Source: Pseudorasbora parva (Eukaryota > Chordata > Actinopteri > Cypriniformes > Gobionidae). Taken from it: 64,000 bases of DNA. The notes under the pieces were generated by a model. It was not told the DNA's origin. It did not search any database and saw only the letters and a list, made by a program, of their open reading frames with translations. The stretch is from positions 6,320,428 to 6,384,427 of the forward strand of contig NC_090173.1 of NCBI RefSeq assembly GCF_024679245.1, read 5' to 3'. Below are positions 35,441 through 47,250 of this stretch, piece after piece (position 1 is the stretch's first letter; the number at the start of each line of letters is the position of its first letter). The translations under genes were made by a program, and so were the position numbers.

Positions 35441-37344
35441 ATGTTGCCTAAGGATAAAAGTACTGACAGTTTGAATTTGGTCCTAATGGGAAAAACTGGA
35501 GCTGGGAAAAGTGCATCAGGAAACACAATACTGGGACGACAAGCTTTCGAATCAAAGAAAAGCTTGAAATCAGTCACACAAGATGTAGCTGTTGAATCTG
35601 GAACTGTTAATGGGGTTCCAGTCACTGTTTATGACACACCTGGTTTATTTGACACAGAGCTGAGTGAAGATGAGATTAAGAAGAAATATGAAGAGGTTCT
35701 TCAGAAATGTGAATCTGGTCCCTGTGTGTTTCTGCTGGTCATCAAAGCTGACAGATTCACTGAAGAAGAGAGAAAAAGTGTGGAAAAGATTGAGAAGCTG
35801 CTGGGAGAAAAACGGCTGAAGAAAACCTGGATTCTCTTCACCAGAGGAGACGAACTGGAGGATGAAAACATGACAGCTGAAGAATTCATCAATGACACTG
35901 AACTAGTGAAGAGACTCGTTCAGAAATATGAGCAGAGATACCACGTGTTCAACAACAAGAAGAAAGGACCCAGTGATCAAGTTAAAATGCTGCTTATAAA
36001 AATACTTAAGCCATACTATGACACAGGTGAGTCTTTCATACCAATAATAAATATTCATGGACACATTTTAATCAATATTCTTTGCAGTAAAGGGGTTTAA
36101 AAATTGTATTAATTTGTTGTTGTCTTTATAATGTCATAGAAGAAACTGCAGATATGTTGAAGCTGAATCCACTAATGAGAAAAACACCAAAAGATTTTTA
36201 CTCAACCGCTCCTGTCTCCCATCTCTCATCCAGACGGATTGTTCTTCTGGGTAAAAGTGGTGTTGGGAAGAGTGCAGCTGGAAACACAATCCTGGGACAG
36301 AAAGAGTTTAACTCTGTCATGAGAATGAGTTCAGTCACCAGTGAAAGTTCAGAGATAAAGGCCACTGTTTCAGGCAGATCTGTGTCTGTAGTTGATACTC
36401 CTGGAATATTTGACACAGAGATGAGTCCTGAAGATTTAGCTGAGGAGATAGCCAGAAGTGTTTATATATCCAGTCCTGGACCGCACGCTTTTCTCATTGT
36501 GTTTCCTGTGAACATGAGATTCACTGAACATGAGCAGAAGATTCCTCAGATCATTGAGATGTTGTTTGGTCAGGAGGTGTTAAAATACTCCATCATTCTC
36601 TTCACTCATGGAGATCAGCTAGAAGGACAGACAGTAGAGGAGCTCATTCAGGAGAACTGTAGATTAAGAGATCTAGTCGATCAGTGTGGAGGCAGATTCC
36701 ACGTCTTCAACAATAAAGCTCAGAATAACAGAAAGCAGGTGAAGGATCTACTGCAGAAGATTGACTCAATGATAGAGCAGAATGGAGGAGGACACTACAG
36801 TAATCAGATGTTTGAAGATGCTCTGAGATTCAGACTAGATGAAGAAGAGCAGAGACTGAGAAAGGAAGAGAGGAGACTGAGAGAGGAATTGGAGAGAAAA
36901 CTACAAGTGGAAAGACAAAGACAAGTTGAAGAAAATAAGATACAAGAGATTAATAGAATGATAAAAGAGACAGAGGAGAGAATCAGAGCAAAAATAGAAC
37001 CTACACAGAAGTCTGAACTAGAGGAAGAACAGAGAAAACAAGAGGAGGAGAAACAAAGACACGAGGAGATTGAGAGAGTGAGAAAGGAGACAGAGGAGAG
37101 AATCAGAGCAGAGTTTGAACCTAAACTGGCTGAACTAGAAAGACTTAAACAAAAGGAGAGAGAAGAACAAGTGAATCATTCACTAGAGGAAGGAGAGAGT
37201 GCAAGCCCAGAAAATGTACAATATGCTAAAAAAGAGAGTGGATTTTCTAGATTTCTGCGCAGGTGCAGGGAGCATATTTTAAAAATTTTACGCTGGTTCA
37301 AATGTAGCCCCAACACAGAACAAAAATATGAAAAGATGGAGTAG
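35441..37344 (+). CDS. GIMAP/AIG1-family GTPase, two AIG1 domains
   Basis: A guanine-nucleotide-binding protein of the GTPase-of-immunity-associated family, which in vertebrates acts on intracellular membranes in immune cells. Two coding exons, 35441-36026 and 36140-37344, are joined over a 113-bp intron with GTGAGT donor and CATAG acceptor. The joined frame gives 596 residues. Domain 1 has P-loop GKTGAGKS (17-24), DTPG (65-68) and RGDE (135-138). Domain 2 has GKSGVGKS (233-240), DTPG (281-284) and HGDQ (352-355). Residues ~425-550 are a Glu/Arg/Lys-rich coiled coil, and the tail (FLRRCREHILKILRWFKC) is basic and amphipathic. The ATG at 35441 is preferred. An in-frame ATG at 35393 would add residues encoded by a T-run next to a possible acceptor. 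Both domains keep their GTP-binding motifs, and the frame is intact. It resembles fish GIMAP8-like multi-domain proteins; orthology is not settled. Confidence 0.9.
36027..36139 (+). other. Intron of the GIMAP gene
   Basis: GT-AG intron of 113 bp. Reading through the donor adds 24 codons before a stop (36100), so retention would give a one-domain protein of about 220 residues. Confidence 0.85.
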
Positions 37345-37686
37345 TAACCCTTTTTCACATCCACTCTCTAAAAAGAGATGTGTTAAAAAACAACAAACAG
37401 CGTATTATGAAACGTTGTGTAGATTCAACACAATGTGTGTTCAAATGTAACTGGATAACATCACTGGGTGAAGGGGAGTTTGTGTTTTTGAAAAACATAT
37501 TAAGACTTAAAACTTAAAGATTAACAGGTGATTAACAGGTGTTTTTGGCAGCCGACAACGTCCTCCTTTTCAATGTCTTTTTCAAATGCTTTGACCACTT
37601 TTCACCTGTTTTTAATGACCAGACTGACTCAATTCAGAAAGATGCTCTTATTGAGATTAACAGGATTTGGTTATATTACAGCAGAA
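37345..37686 (+). other. GIMAP 3' flank
   Basis: No clear polyadenylation signal directly after the stop. Two overlapping ORFs (37528-37751) have no recognised domain. TCTCTAAAAAGAGATGTGTT (37365-37384) resembles a phrase at about 33195-33211, which suggests shared repeat DNA. Confidence 0.4.
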
Positions 37687-38335
37687 CCCTTGTTAAAAAA
37701 AAAAAGTGCACTTTAGTGTACTTTTATAAAGTGTACTTATTACACAGATAATATACTTATACTAAATACACTTAATTGTGAATTAAATGCAATGTTTTCG
37801 GTGTACTTAACACACATTATATGTAATTGATTTCAAATTTATCACATATTAAGTTGAAATAAAATACAATAAGTTGCAATTAAGAGTGATTTTTTGGAAC
37901 AACTTAAGTGGTACTTAAATACAACTTTATATGTACTTTCATAATCGCTTCTAGTGTATTAAAATTGTAATTAAAGTGCACTGCTCAATGTACTGACAAG
38001 CAATTAATGTGAACTAAAACATACTTTAATGTCAGCTAAATATACACTTAAGTGTGAATTAAATGCAATGTTTTCGACACACTTAACACACATTATATGT
38101 AATTTATCTCAAATTTATCACATATTAATTTGTACTAAAATGCAATAAGTTGCCATTAAGAGTGATTTTTTGAAACAACTTAAGTGGGACTTAAATACAA
38201 CTTTATATGCACTTTCATAAAACATTCTACTGTCTTAAAAACAAGCAATTAATGTGAATTAAAATATACCTTAACGTAATTTACATGTACACTCTAATAT
38301 AATTAAATACATTCATAATTACATTTTTCAAATAA
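37687..38335 (+). mobile_element. Left end of a CCCTTGT-terminated DNA element
   Basis: Opens CCCTTGTTAAAAA and is built from AAGTGCACTT and GTGTACTT motifs. A ~281-bp unit (landmark GTGAATTAAATGCAATGTTT) occurs twice, about 37772 and 38053. The inverted terminus TTTTTCACAAGGG is at 57979-57991. Minus-strand AATAAA at 38396-38401 lies just inside. Confidence 0.55.
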
Positions 38336-38484
38336 TACAGCTGCAATTTCGTATAATAAACACATCCAAATTTAAATCCTCTTCATTTATTGACAAAACA
38401 ATCTGTAAAACAAATATATACAAAAAAACTTTTTTTTTGATGCCCAAGAAAAGAATCGTTTCATGTACAACACTAAGATTCAAA

Positions 38485-38589
38485 ACTTTGGGTAACGTTT
38501 AATTAGTTAACTACTTAATTTAACATGAACTTAGAATGAATAATAATATAAACGTGTATTTATCTTAGTTAATTTCAACATTTACTAAT
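38485..38589. repeat. Interspersed repeat, left part
   Basis: GGGTAACGTTTAATTAGTTA ... TTTCAACATTTACTAAT belongs to a widespread fish repeat. It is interrupted at 38589 by a hAT element and resumes at 49522. Confidence 0.6.
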
Positions 38590-39050
38590 TAGGGGTGTAA
38601 CGACACATTGTATTCATACTGAACCGGTTCGGTACAGGACTTCCGGTACAGTGCACGTGTGTACCGAGCGGTACGAATGCAATCTTTAACAGTTAACAGA
38701 CGGCTTGTTTAATGAGTGGAACACACTTCAATACAAGTTTCCATAAGAATATATTAGGTACAGTATTGTTCAAAATAACAGCAGTACAATGTGAATAACC
38801 AGAATAATCAAGGTTTTTAGTATATTTTTTATTGCTACGTGGCAAACAAGTTACCAGTAGGTTCAGTAGATTCTCAGACAAGACCCAGCATTCATGATAT
38901 GCACGCTCTTAAGGCTGTGCAATTGGGCAATTAGTTGAAAGGGGTGTGTTCAAAAAAATAGCAGTGTCTACCTTTGACTGTACAAACTCAAAACTATTTT
39001 GTACAAACATTTTTTTGTTCTGGGATTTAGCAATCCTGTGAATCACTAAA

Positions 39051-39424
39051 CTAATATTTAGTTGTATGACCACAGTTTTTTAAAACTGCTTGACATCTGT
39101 GTGGCATGGAGTCAACCAACTTGTGGCACCTCTCAGCTGTTATTCCACTCCATGATTCTTTAACAACATTCCACAATTCATTCACATTTCTTGGTTTTGC
39201 TTCAGAAACAGCATTTTTGATATCACCCCACAAGTTCTCAATTGGATTAAGGTCTGGAGATTGGGCTGGCCACTCCATAACATTAATTTTGTTGGTTTGG
39301 AACCAAGACTTTGCCCGTTTACTAGTGTGTTTTGGGTCATTGTCTCGTTGAAACAACCGTTTCAAGGGCATGTCCTCTTCAGCATAGGGCAACATGACCT
39401 CTTCAAGTATTTTAACATATGCAA
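39051..39424 (-). pseudogene. Tc1-like transposase, C-terminal part
   Basis: This half carries RDNDPKHTSKRAKSWF and SPDLNPIENLWGDIK, the second Asp and the Glu of the DDE catalytic triad (DD34E spacing type). It ends with VLKNCGHTTKY. The matching N-terminal half is at 42325-42946. In the window the two are separated by the CACTG-ended element, so no full-length enzyme can be made from this copy. The ORF visible upstream of 39424 comes from the inserted element. Confidence 0.85.
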
Positions 39425-39786
39425 CACTGCATGAAAAGTGGGATTTTCGTCCCCGTAAACAGCCGGAAATCTCCCTGATTTTCGACAATTAACGTCAGTT
39501 TACAGCCTGTGAACGTCGCGTTCGTCTGTGCCACATATTGACGGAAACGAACCATGACGTAAGTGGAGCTTGCGGAGGCATGCTGGCGCCGGCGCTAATG
39601 GCTCTAATTAGCATATGAATAGCAGCTCTGGGCGGCTTGAATGGCTTGAATTTCCTCACTCAGTATTGGTTGAAACTACTACATTGAAACAAGAAATATC
39701 ACTTGTGATTGGTTGGCAGATCTGTTACTATTGGTCAACCTGGGTAATAAATTAATAAATTTAAACCCCCAAATTATAATAATTTT

Positions 39787-39823
<37 letters not shown>

Positions 39824-40088
39824 TGATTTGCATATTATTTTTTAATTGTATATATTCATATTCATGTGATATGCTATTATGTTTTATATTCATGTCATTG
39901 TTATCCTATGGACTACGCTATTATAACCATCAAGGACATTCATTTATTGAGGAAGGGAAAATATGCCAGGGACGTGCAGTTTATTCAAAGAAAGAGCTTT
40001 ATTAGAACAAACACAAACACACAACCAAATGCAAAACGTTTGAGATCTGCCCACACAACAATAGGAAGCTCACGAGAAGCCCAAAATC

Positions 40089-40384
40089 CTACAGCACCAT
40101 GAAGTCTCTGTTTTCCGCTTCAGAGCTGTCGGTAACTAGCGCCATTCTGTCTGATATCAGTCCATTTTTCAGACGTCTGTCGTGCGTTGCCCTGTTCTCT
40201 GGAATCGCCTCTAATCTCGATTGCAGCGTGGCACAGAGCTCAGCGAGCTCCTGGCTGGTCGAACAGTCCATCCAGACACCGCGTGAACGATGCCGTCTTC
40301 CTCATCAGACATCAGGTCTATGGTAGCGCACTTCCAAAGGCCCACCTCATCCTCAGCTAACACACTCTTTCTTGCTTCTAGCAG
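40089..40384 (-). pseudogene. Accessory gene of CACTG element, last exon
   Basis: The acceptor TTTTTACAG precedes LLEARKSVLAEDEVGLWKCA, then IDLMSDEEDGIVHAVSGW. After a frameshift near 40260 the other frame continues SQELAELCATLQSRLEA...RATHDRRL and stops at 40089. An acidic MSDEEDG motif followed by a helical C-terminus is reminiscent of C14orf93-like (DUF4616) proteins; this is from memory and is weak. The exon joins the 40494-40606 exon in phase 0. Function unknown; it probably helped an autonomous relative. Confidence 0.5.
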
Positions 40385-40493
40385 CTGTAAAAACAAACAA
40401 TAAAGACAATCAGTATTGCGCGATGTACTGCGTAAAATGCACCTGAAAAATAGTCACACTGACCAAAAACGGATCTAATCTAATAAATCTTAC

Positions 40494-40606
40494 CCTCTTT
40501 CTTCTCAATCGACTCCGAGCTGAACTCTTCACAGCTTCTGCGTGCGATGCAAGAACTGGATGTTTGTACCTGAAGCTCCTGCGTACTGTCTCTGTCTTAC
40601 ATGCAG
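40494..40606 (-). pseudogene. Accessory gene of CACTG element, middle exon
   Basis: Bounded by TTTTCCAG and GTAAGATT. One frame is open: CKTETVRRSFRYKHPVLASH, then AEAVKSSARSRLRRKR. It is strongly basic and could bind nucleic acid or act as a nuclear signal. Confidence 0.5.
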
Positions 40607-40793
40607 CTGGAAAACAATTAAATGAGTGTTATGACGAAGTTGTGAAGACGGCGTACTGCTTCCTGTAAAATGACCAGAAAAAGAAAACACTTTTATAAAG
40701 CAACTTACATTTGTTCTTTTACAAGGCTAATTTCAGCTTGTGCTACTTAAAAAGCTTTGCTTTAGGTTACTTTAGCTTAGATAACAGTCTTAC

Positions 40794-41020
40794 CGCAATC
40801 TTAGGACTGGTCTTCTCTTAGGCACTCGTCTTCTCTTCTTAAAGTTAGTATCTTCCACACAGTTTTTCGACTCCAAAGCAAGCAACCTATCATCTATGGA
40901 CAGCAACCTGGAGATTACTAAAGTTAACTGCTCGTTAAAATCGGCAGCAAACTGAGCAAGCTGACGAGATAGCCCACTGATTGCATTCAGCTGTTTCTTC
41001 CCGCCGGTGTTACGGATAAA
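40794..41020 (-). pseudogene. Accessory gene of CACTG element, upstream exon
   Basis: One minus-strand frame reads KKQLNAISGLSRQLAQFAAD, then FNEQLTLVISRLLSIDDRLL and a Lys/Arg cluster (KKRRRVPKRRP) before a GTAAGA donor at 40794. The heptad-like leucines suggest a short coiled coil. The phase does not fit the next exon, so either an indel occurred or the exon edge is wrong. The upper boundary is approximate. Confidence 0.4.
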
Positions 41021-41412
41021 CTGGGGATCATGTTATCTGGTGACGGGCGCGTGCACGCAGCTAGTTTTACCTGGATTTACAGCAGATGTTAGACGAGGAC
41101 AGATTCGTCACAGCGTATTTTCCACTGAACAGACTTAAAACGCTTTCCACATTATTGGTAAATGTTTGCATAATATCAGGCTCTGTGTTTTCCTCTGTCG
41201 CTGCTTTGCTGTATGTTTCAAACGCAGTTTAAGGGAATTTTTAATGTGGTTTCATTTCACAACACAGACCACGCCCACATTTTGTTACATTCTTTTCGAT
41301 GAAAGTCGTATCCAATGACAATTACATTCAATAAATTACATTGTGTCGTATTAGTATCGGAATTTTTATTTTTAATAACTATTGTTTTTGTAATTTGCTT
41401 AGGGTATTTTTT

Positions 41413-41416
<4 letters not shown>

Positions 41417-41503
<87 letters not shown>

Positions 41504-41510
41504 GTATATA
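41417..41510. repeat. (TA)n microsatellite
   Basis: Nearly pure TA over about 90 bp with a few TG steps near the right end. It produces the Ile-Tyr repeat ORF at 41315-41653. Confidence 0.95.
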
Positions 41511-42324
41511 TTACTCATAGCCTGTCATATTACCTTTCTCATATTAGCCTATTATATTCTATTATAATCTATTATATTGCCGACCCCTTGCCCACCTGCA
41601 CATCCCAGCTGATATACAAGATTTGGGGGGTCATTCTGCATTTGAAAGTTTGAAAGGGTTTTAAATCTTCTAAATAAAGTAAAATGATTCAAAATCAAGT
41701 AATTTATATATGCCAAAGTCAACTTTAAACATATACAATGTAATTTTCAAACAGCAAAATTGTGGCCAGTGAAAATGCTGAGTGGCTAGTAACTTTGGAA
41801 AACCACCAGCCACGGTGGCCGGTGAGCAAAAAAGTTAATGTCAACCCCTGTATATATATATTGCGGTGATTGGTCAAAATTGCGAGTCGCACTGAATTCA
41901 CGGGGACTGATTGCAAATGACAAACAATAAATAATCTAGAATACTTTCATCAAATATATAAATTCAAGCTTAAGTTTAAGATTTTACAATTAGGCTATAC
42001 TGAGCCTGATCTATCTAAGAGATTTTCTTAGAAGGAAGTTAATACCTTTTAGAAAAATGTCACATGGGTTAAAACTCCTGCTACCCTGATTTGCATTTGT
42101 ATAGCTCACAGAATGTTCATTTACATGTTAAAGCCTCCCCTGGAGTTAAGGGAAGGGGGGTCTTGGGGGGGACAACTGCCAAGCAAGGCCCACGTCAATT
42201 TCTGACAATTCACGGCAGTTTTCGGTGTCGCCTGCAAACTGCCGTGTACAGTCGTAAACCTGATCTTCCACGACAATCTACAGTGCCGCTTACTGACGAA
42301 AATCCCACTTTTCATGCAGTGCAA

Positions 42325-42946
42325 ACTGATCCATGATCCCTGGTATGCGATAAATAGGCCCAACACCATAGTAGGAGAAACATGCCCAGATCATGATGCT
42401 TGCACCTCCATGCTTCACTGTCTTCACTGTGTACTGTGGCTTGAATTCAGAGTTTGGGGGTCGTCTCACAAACTGCCTGTGGCCCTTGGACCCAAAAAGA
42501 ACAATTTTACTCTCATCAGTCCACAAAATGTTCCTCCATTTCTCTTTAGGCGAGTTGATGTGTTCTTTGGCAAATTGTAACCTCTTCTGCACATGCCTTT
42601 TTTTTAACAGAGGGACTTTGCGGGGGATTCTTGAAAATAGATTAGTTTCACACAGACGTCTTCTAACTGTCACAGTACTTACAGGTAACTCCAGACTGTC
42701 TTTGATCATCCTGGAGGTGATCATTGGCTGAGCCTTTGCCATTCTGGTTATTCTTCTATCCATTTTGATGGTTGTCTTCCGTTTTCTTCCACGTCTCTCT
42801 GGTTTTGCTCTCCATTTTAAGGCATTGGAGATCATTTTAGCTGAACAGCCTATAATTTTTTGCACCTCTTTATAGGTTTTCCCCTCTCTAATCAACTTTT
42901 TAATCAAAGTACGCTGTTCTTCTGAACAATGTCTTGAACGACCCAT
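42325..42946 (-). pseudogene. Tc1-like transposase, N-terminal part
   Basis: Starts at 42946 (MGRSRHCSEEQRTLIKKLI). It contains the paired helix-turn-helix region (KTYKEVQKIIGCSAKMISNA, then VSTVTVRRRL) with a basic RRGRKRKT linker, and the first catalytic Asp (ILWTDESKIVLFG). It ends at the insertion point after PGIMDQF. The frame is open throughout, so this transposase was intact in its N-terminal half until the CACTG element landed. Confidence 0.85.
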
Positions 42947-43284
42947 TTTCCTCAGCTTTCAAATGCATGTTCAACAAGTGTTGGCTTCATCCTTAAATAG
43001 GGGCCACCTGATTCACACCTGTTTCTTCACAAAATTGATGACCTCAGTGATTGAATGCCACACTGCTATTTTTTTGAACACACCCCTTTCAACTAATTCA
43101 ACTAATTGCCCAATTGCACAGCCTTAAGAGCGTGCATATCATGAATGCTGGGTCTTGTTTGTTTTCTGAGAATCTACTGAACCTACTGGTAACTTGTTTG
43201 CCACGTAGCAATAAAAAATATACTAAAAACCTTGATTATTCTGGTTAGTCACATTGTACTGCTATTATTTTGAACAATACTGTA

Positions 43285-43496
43285 TATAGTGAATTTTGAA
43301 TTTCATTAGGTATGAAATTCAAGTGATGCCATTTTGATGCTCTTTAATGTGACATGACAGATCACTGTAAAGACACATCAGTTCAAGCAGCACCGCGGCA
43401 CGAGTGAATGTGATCATCTTGTCATAGTCAAAGAATAAACATGAATTAACATCAGAAGGTATGTTAAGGATACATTACAACTTACTAAAACGTATC
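43285..43496. other. hAT remnant between Tc1 and the solo LTR
   Basis: AT-rich hAT interior. It ends with GTATC (43492-43496), the left target duplication of the solo LTR. Confidence 0.6.
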
Positions 43497-44119
43497 TGTC
43501 ACAAACGCCGGTGAAGATTCCACCGTCGGCCACCAGAGGTCGAACTCCCCAGAGTACTAACCTCATATCGGACTTCATTTCCCATACACCCTCTCTCTGG
43601 ACTGATTACTGCACACCTGTTCTTAATCATCATGCCTACATAAACTCTGCTCACACACACATTCATTGCGAAGTCTTGTTTGCCCCGGCTACATTTCTGA
43701 ACGTTATTCCCTGTGTTTATTCCTGCCTGTGTTTTACATTTACATTTACATTTAATCATTTAGCAGACGCTTTTATCCAAAGCGACTTACAAAAAAGGGG
43801 AGAGTAATAGAAGCAACGGAACAGACAAGGCCAAAAACCTGTAAGAGCTGTAAGAAATCTCAATTAATTAGCACAATACACAACAAATTTTTTTTTTTTT
43901 TTTTTTTTTTTTAAATAAAGACAGACATCTACAACAAAAACTCACGTCCGCAAAGTGCCGAACACTGGATTTTGATAGCTAAGATAGCTACAACCCATTA
44001 GGACTAAGGCTGTTGCCCCAGCTGTTGTCGTTAATGCAGATTCAGTGGCCCAATGGGTTGGTTTTGTATTCTAGCTAAACGCGCAGCAATAGCCATCTAC
44101 AACAAAAACTCAGTAAGTG

Positions 44120-47027
44120 CTATTCTGTATTGGTCAAGTGCAAATGGAAAAGATGTGTCTTAAGATGTTTTTTAAGAATGGCTACAGACTCGGCAGCACG
44201 AATTGAGATCGGCAGGTCATTCCACCAGGTAGGAACGGTCCAGGAAAATGTCCGTGAGAGCGATTTCATGCCTCTTTGGGATGGAACCACGAGGCGCCGC
44301 TCGCTCGCAGAACGCAAGCTTCTGGAGGGTGTGTAAGTCTGAGCAAGTGAATTTAGGTATATTGGTGCAGAGCCAGAGGTTGTTTTGTAGGCGATAACTA
44401 GTGCCTTGAATTTGATGCGAGCAGCCATTGGCAACCAGTGCAGTTTGATGAAGAGAGGCGTAACATGCGCTCTCTTCGGCTCATTAAAGACCACTCTCGC
44501 CGCTGCATTCTGGATCAGCTGCAAGGGTTTGATAGTGCATGCTGGAAGCCCAGCCAGAAGAGCATTACAATAATCCAGTCTGGAGAGAACAAGAGCTTGA
44601 ACCAGGAGTTGTGCAGCCTGTTCTGATAGGAAGGGTCTAATCTTTCTAATGTTGTATAAAGCAAATCTGCAGGACCGGGCTGTTGCAGTAATGTGGTCAG
44701 TGAAGTTTAACTGGTCATCAATCACAACTCCAAGGTTTCTTGCTGTCCTTGATGGAGTTATGGTCGATGAACCAAGCTGAATGGAGAAATTTTGATGAAG
44801 TGCTGGGTTGGTTGAGAAAACAAGTAATTCTGTCTTTGCAAGATTGAGTTTAAGATGATGCTCTTTCATCCAGTCAGAAATGTCTGTCAGACAGGCAGCG
44901 ATACGAACACTGACTGTAGGATCATCTGGTTGAAATGAGAAGTAGAGTTGAGTGTCATCCGCATAGCAGTGATAGGAGAAGCCGTGTTTCTGAATGACAG
45001 AACCTAATGATGACATGTAGATGGAGAAGAGAAGTGGTCCAAGGACTGAGCCCTGTGGAACCCCAGTAGCTAGATTATGAGACTTAGACACTTCACCTCT
45101 CCATGACACCCTGTAGGACCTACCAGAGAGGTAAGACCTGAACCACTGGAGAGCAGATCCTGAGATCCCCGTCCTCTTAAGTGTTGACAGGAGGATCTGG
45201 TGGTTAACTGTGTCAAAAGCAGCAGACAGATCCAGCAGAATGAGCACTGAGGATTTGGAAGCTGCTTTTGCCAGTCTCAGTGCCTAAGTTACCGAGAGCA
45301 AGGCAGTCTCAGTCGAATGGCCGCTTTTGAAGCCGGATTGGTTGTTGTCTAGGAGGTTGTCCCGTTCAAGAAACGTAGAGAGTTGATTGAACACAACTCG
45401 CTCAAGGGTCTTTGCAATGAAAGGCAGAAGGGATACCGGTCGGTAGTTTTCTAAAAGTGCTGGATTCAGAGAGGGTTTCTTAAGCAGTGGGGTTACCCGA
45501 GCCTGCTTAAATGCTGTGGGAAAGGTGCCCGTGTGAAGAGAAGTGTTGACAATGTGAGTGAGTGCAGGAGTGATTGAAGAAGAAATAGCCTGAAGGAGGT
45601 GAGTGGGAATAGGATCAAGTGGACAGGTAGTAGGGTGATTGGAAAGGATGAGTTTAGAAATATCTGCCTCGGAGAGTGGAGAAAAGGATGGAAGCGTGTT
45701 CGTGTTAGTTGTTGAGATGTGCGTGTCAGTTAGTGATGAGGAGAACTGTTTGCTAATGAGAGCTGTTTTGTTGGTGAAAAAATGATGCAAAGTCATCAGC
45801 TGTAAGAGTTGATGAAGGAGGGGGAGGAGGAGGAAAAAGGAGAGAGGAGAATGTTTTAAAGAGTGTACGAGAGTCAGAGCAATTGTTGATTTTGTTGTGG
45901 TAGTATGTTGTTTTAGCAGTGGAGACATTTGTAGAGAAAGAAGAGAGAAGAGACTGATAAAAGGCAAGGTCAGTATTGTTTTTAGATTTATGCCATTTCC
46001 TCTCTGCCGCCCTGAGTCCAGAGCGATGTTCACGGAGAACTTCAGACAGCCAGGGGGCAGATGGGGTGGGGCGGGCTGGTCTGGATGAAAGGGGGCAAAA
46101 ACTGTCTAAGGAGGATGTTAGAGTGGAGCAAAGAGTGTCGGTAGCACTTTTAGTGTCCAGTGCTGAGAACTGAGCAGGTGGAGGGAGTGAAGATTAAACC
46201 ATAGTGGATAGGCGAGAGGGAGAGAGTGAGCGTAGATTACGCCGAAAGGTAATCTGTGTAGGAGTACGTTTTGTATCAGGAGTCAGTATGAGGTTAAGAG
46301 TGATGAGAAAGTGGTCTGAGGTGTGTAATGGGGTAACTAAAGTGTTGTCTGTGGAGCAGTTGCGTGTGTAGACCAGGTCTAATTGGTTACCTGATCTGTG
46401 AGTAGCCGTAGTAGATACTAACTTAAGGTCAAATGAAGTCAGTAGAGTGCTGAAGTCTGCAGCTAGGTGTTTATCAAGATGGATGTTGAAGTCGCCAAGC
46501 AGAATCAGTGGAGTGCCATCCTCAGGGAAGCTAGAAAGTAACACATCCAACTCCTCCACAAAGTTACGGAGGTGACCTGGAGGACGATAGACCACTACCA
46601 CATGGATTTTAACAGGGTGAGTAATAGTGATTGAGTGCGATTCAAATGAATTGGCCGGTAGAGACGGTAATGGATCAAATTTCCAATCATTTGAGATAAG
46701 CAAACCAGTACCCCCACCCCTCCCAATAGGCCGAGGAGTGTGTGAAAAAGTATAATTGCTTGAGAGGGCTGCAGGAGTGGCAGTGTCCTCTGGTTTGATC
46801 CAGGTCTCAGTTAGGGCCATGAGGCTAAGCTGAGAATGAGTCCCAATAGATGAAATAAAGTCTGCTTTGTTTACAGCCGACTGGCAATTCCAGAGACCAA
46901 TTGGAATAAAGAGTAAAGTAGCAGAGGATGTTAGGATATAGCGCAAATTATTAGGATTACGGCGTCTCGTGCGTACGGAGCGTGATTTACGAGTGCTAGT
47001 AGTTATAGTTGAGATTTGAAAGCACAT
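44120..47027 (-). pseudogene. L2-type LINE ORF: endonuclease and RT
   Basis: The N-terminal part is an apurinic-type endonuclease: WNCQSAVNKADFI, LTETWIKPED, VYRPPGHLRNFVEELD, LGDFNIHLD, and the final SDH (TSDHFLITLNL). RT follows: [55 protein letters not shown], and the catalytic YADD in [10 protein letters not shown]. The end ([19 protein letters not shown]) is typical of L2. A TAA at 46194-46196, an extra T in a run at 45777-45782 (frameshift) and a TAG at 45284-45286 break an otherwise continuous ~970-codon ORF. With only three lesions it is a fairly young dead copy. Confidence 0.85.
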
Positions 47028-47250
47028 GGTGAAAAGGCCAGATAGGAATTAGAGCCGAACACAAATAATGAAAAGGAAGATAATACTCAAGGGCCTTGCC
47101 GGGGTCTTTGCTCGAGAGGAGTTGCACTGGGAAGAGTTGAAGTCTTTACACTCGTCGTTCTTCACACAAGGAGGGCTTCACACTGCCGCTTCCGCGGACT
47201 ATCACGCTATTTATACTCACTTGAGTATCGTTATTGAAAGCAGCTGGGAA

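Larger units (their letters stand above)
39425..42321 (-). mobile_element. CACTG-ended (CMC/EnSpm-like) DNA transposon
   Basis: Perfect inverted ends of at least 26 bp start CACTGCATGAAAAGTGGGAT (39425) and finish at 42321. The 3-bp duplication CAA lies outside (39422-39424, 42322-42324). CACTG ends plus a 3-bp duplication fit the EnSpm/CACTA group. No transposase is present; instead, exons of an accessory gene lie on the minus strand (40089-41020). (TA)n tracts sit at 39790-39818 and 41417-41510. Confidence 0.8.
38761..43282 (-). mobile_element. Tc1/mariner element with ~207-bp inverted repeats
   Basis: Bounded by TA on both sides (38759-38760, 43283-43284). The left terminus CAGTATTGTTCAAAATAACA and its inverted copy at the right extend to about 38968 and 43076. 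These terminal repeats are long compared with the short ones of many Tc1 elements. The minus-strand transposase is cut in two by the 2.9-kb insertion at 39425-42321. Confidence 0.9.

Noticed and set aside
37528..37751. Overlapping ORFs after the GIMAP gene as a third exon
   Set aside because: No acceptor upstream in a suitable place and no AIG1 or coiled-coil similarity; the GIMAP frame already has its own stop at 37344.
41315..41653. Ile-Tyr-rich 112-codon ORF
   Set aside because: Produced by a (TA)n tract inside the CACTG-ended transposon.
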